Shown here: positions 63,994 to 64,000 of the stretch, piece by piece
Layout: every line of letters begins with the position of its first letter
How positions within the stretch are numbered: position 1 is the stretch's first letter
Source: Colimorpha sp045640985
GTDB lineage: Bacteria; Bacteroidota; Bacteroidia; Bacteroidales; P3
Length of the DNA: 64,000 bases
Direction: 5' to 3'
NCBI GenBank assembly: GCA_045640985.1
Contig: JAZUFZ010000004.1
Span: forward strand, 1 to 64,000
Position numbers and translations under genes: made by a program
Notes under the pieces: model-generated
The model's input: the letters and a program-made list of their open reading frames with translations, nothing else
Told to the model about the DNA's origin: nothing
The model's database searches: none

Positions 63994-64000
63994 ATGAAAA
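63994..64000 (+). CDS. Start of a further gene, cut by the window edge
   Basis: ATGAAAA at the very end, behind a consensus promoter and an AT-rich leader. MK... is a common start for exported proteins here. Nothing more can be said. Confidence 0.35.

Overview
The window reads as chromosomal DNA of a Bacteroidota member, most likely of the order Bacteroidales. Evidence seen directly: many start-proximal promoters of the TAnnTTTG(C) type, secreted proteins ending in type IX secretion (T9SS) sorting domains of both type A and type B, a six-subunit-type Rnf operon without rnfA, a DUF4295 gene behind rpmG, DUF4491 behind folC, and a DUF4369/DUF5106-type thioredoxin protein. No species can be named from the sequence alone.

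Layout. 0-0.75 kb: the 5' part of an unrecognised minus-strand gene and a truncated IS5-family transposase. 0.7-9.1 kb: two giant T9SS type B cargo proteins in convergent orientation, with a Usp-like gene and a small exported protein. 9.4-13.7 kb: rnfB-C-D-G-E on the minus strand. 13.8-18.9 kb: SPOR protein, universal stress protein, dipeptidase PepD, a small hypothetical and a radical SAM protein. 19.4-28.4 kb: one plus-strand run, 7TM-HD phosphohydrolase, YfhO, glycosyltransferase 2, LicD, a nucleotidyltransferase-aminotransferase fusion and an opine-dehydrogenase-like enzyme; it looks like a surface-glycan decoration module. 28.6-31.5 kb: a T9SS type A protein, a membrane protein and an IspD/TarI-family cytidylyltransferase. 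31.5-35.1 kb: AsmA-like and OmpA-like envelope proteins. 35.8-46.7 kb: housekeeping genes (pckA, valS-folC-DUF4491-EEP, rpmG-DUF4295, an aldo/keto reductase lipoprotein, glmM-pspC). 46.7-50 kb: an accessory island with an EcoRI-type DNA methylase and a DUF262-HNH nuclease, bordered on one side by a nested inverted repeat and on the other by an unusually structured segment. 50-64 kb: M3 peptidase, thioredoxin protein, T9SS subtilase, beta-helix lipoprotein, proS, an outer-membrane protein with a BamA/TamA-like partner, a polyprenyl synthase, and the first codons of one more gene.

Three things stand out. (1) The gene set at 24.8-28.4 kb could make and attach a novel CDP-activated, opine-modified phospho-amino-alcohol. 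(2) The segment at 49.69-49.93 kb carries six perfect complementary pairs, some crossing, directly in front of the methylase/nuclease operon, and may be a structured leader RNA. (3) Intergenic regions hold a family of repeats built on an 11-bp unit (core TAWCTYC): three dyad elements of exactly 119 bp each and four short direct arrays with strict 11-bp spacing.
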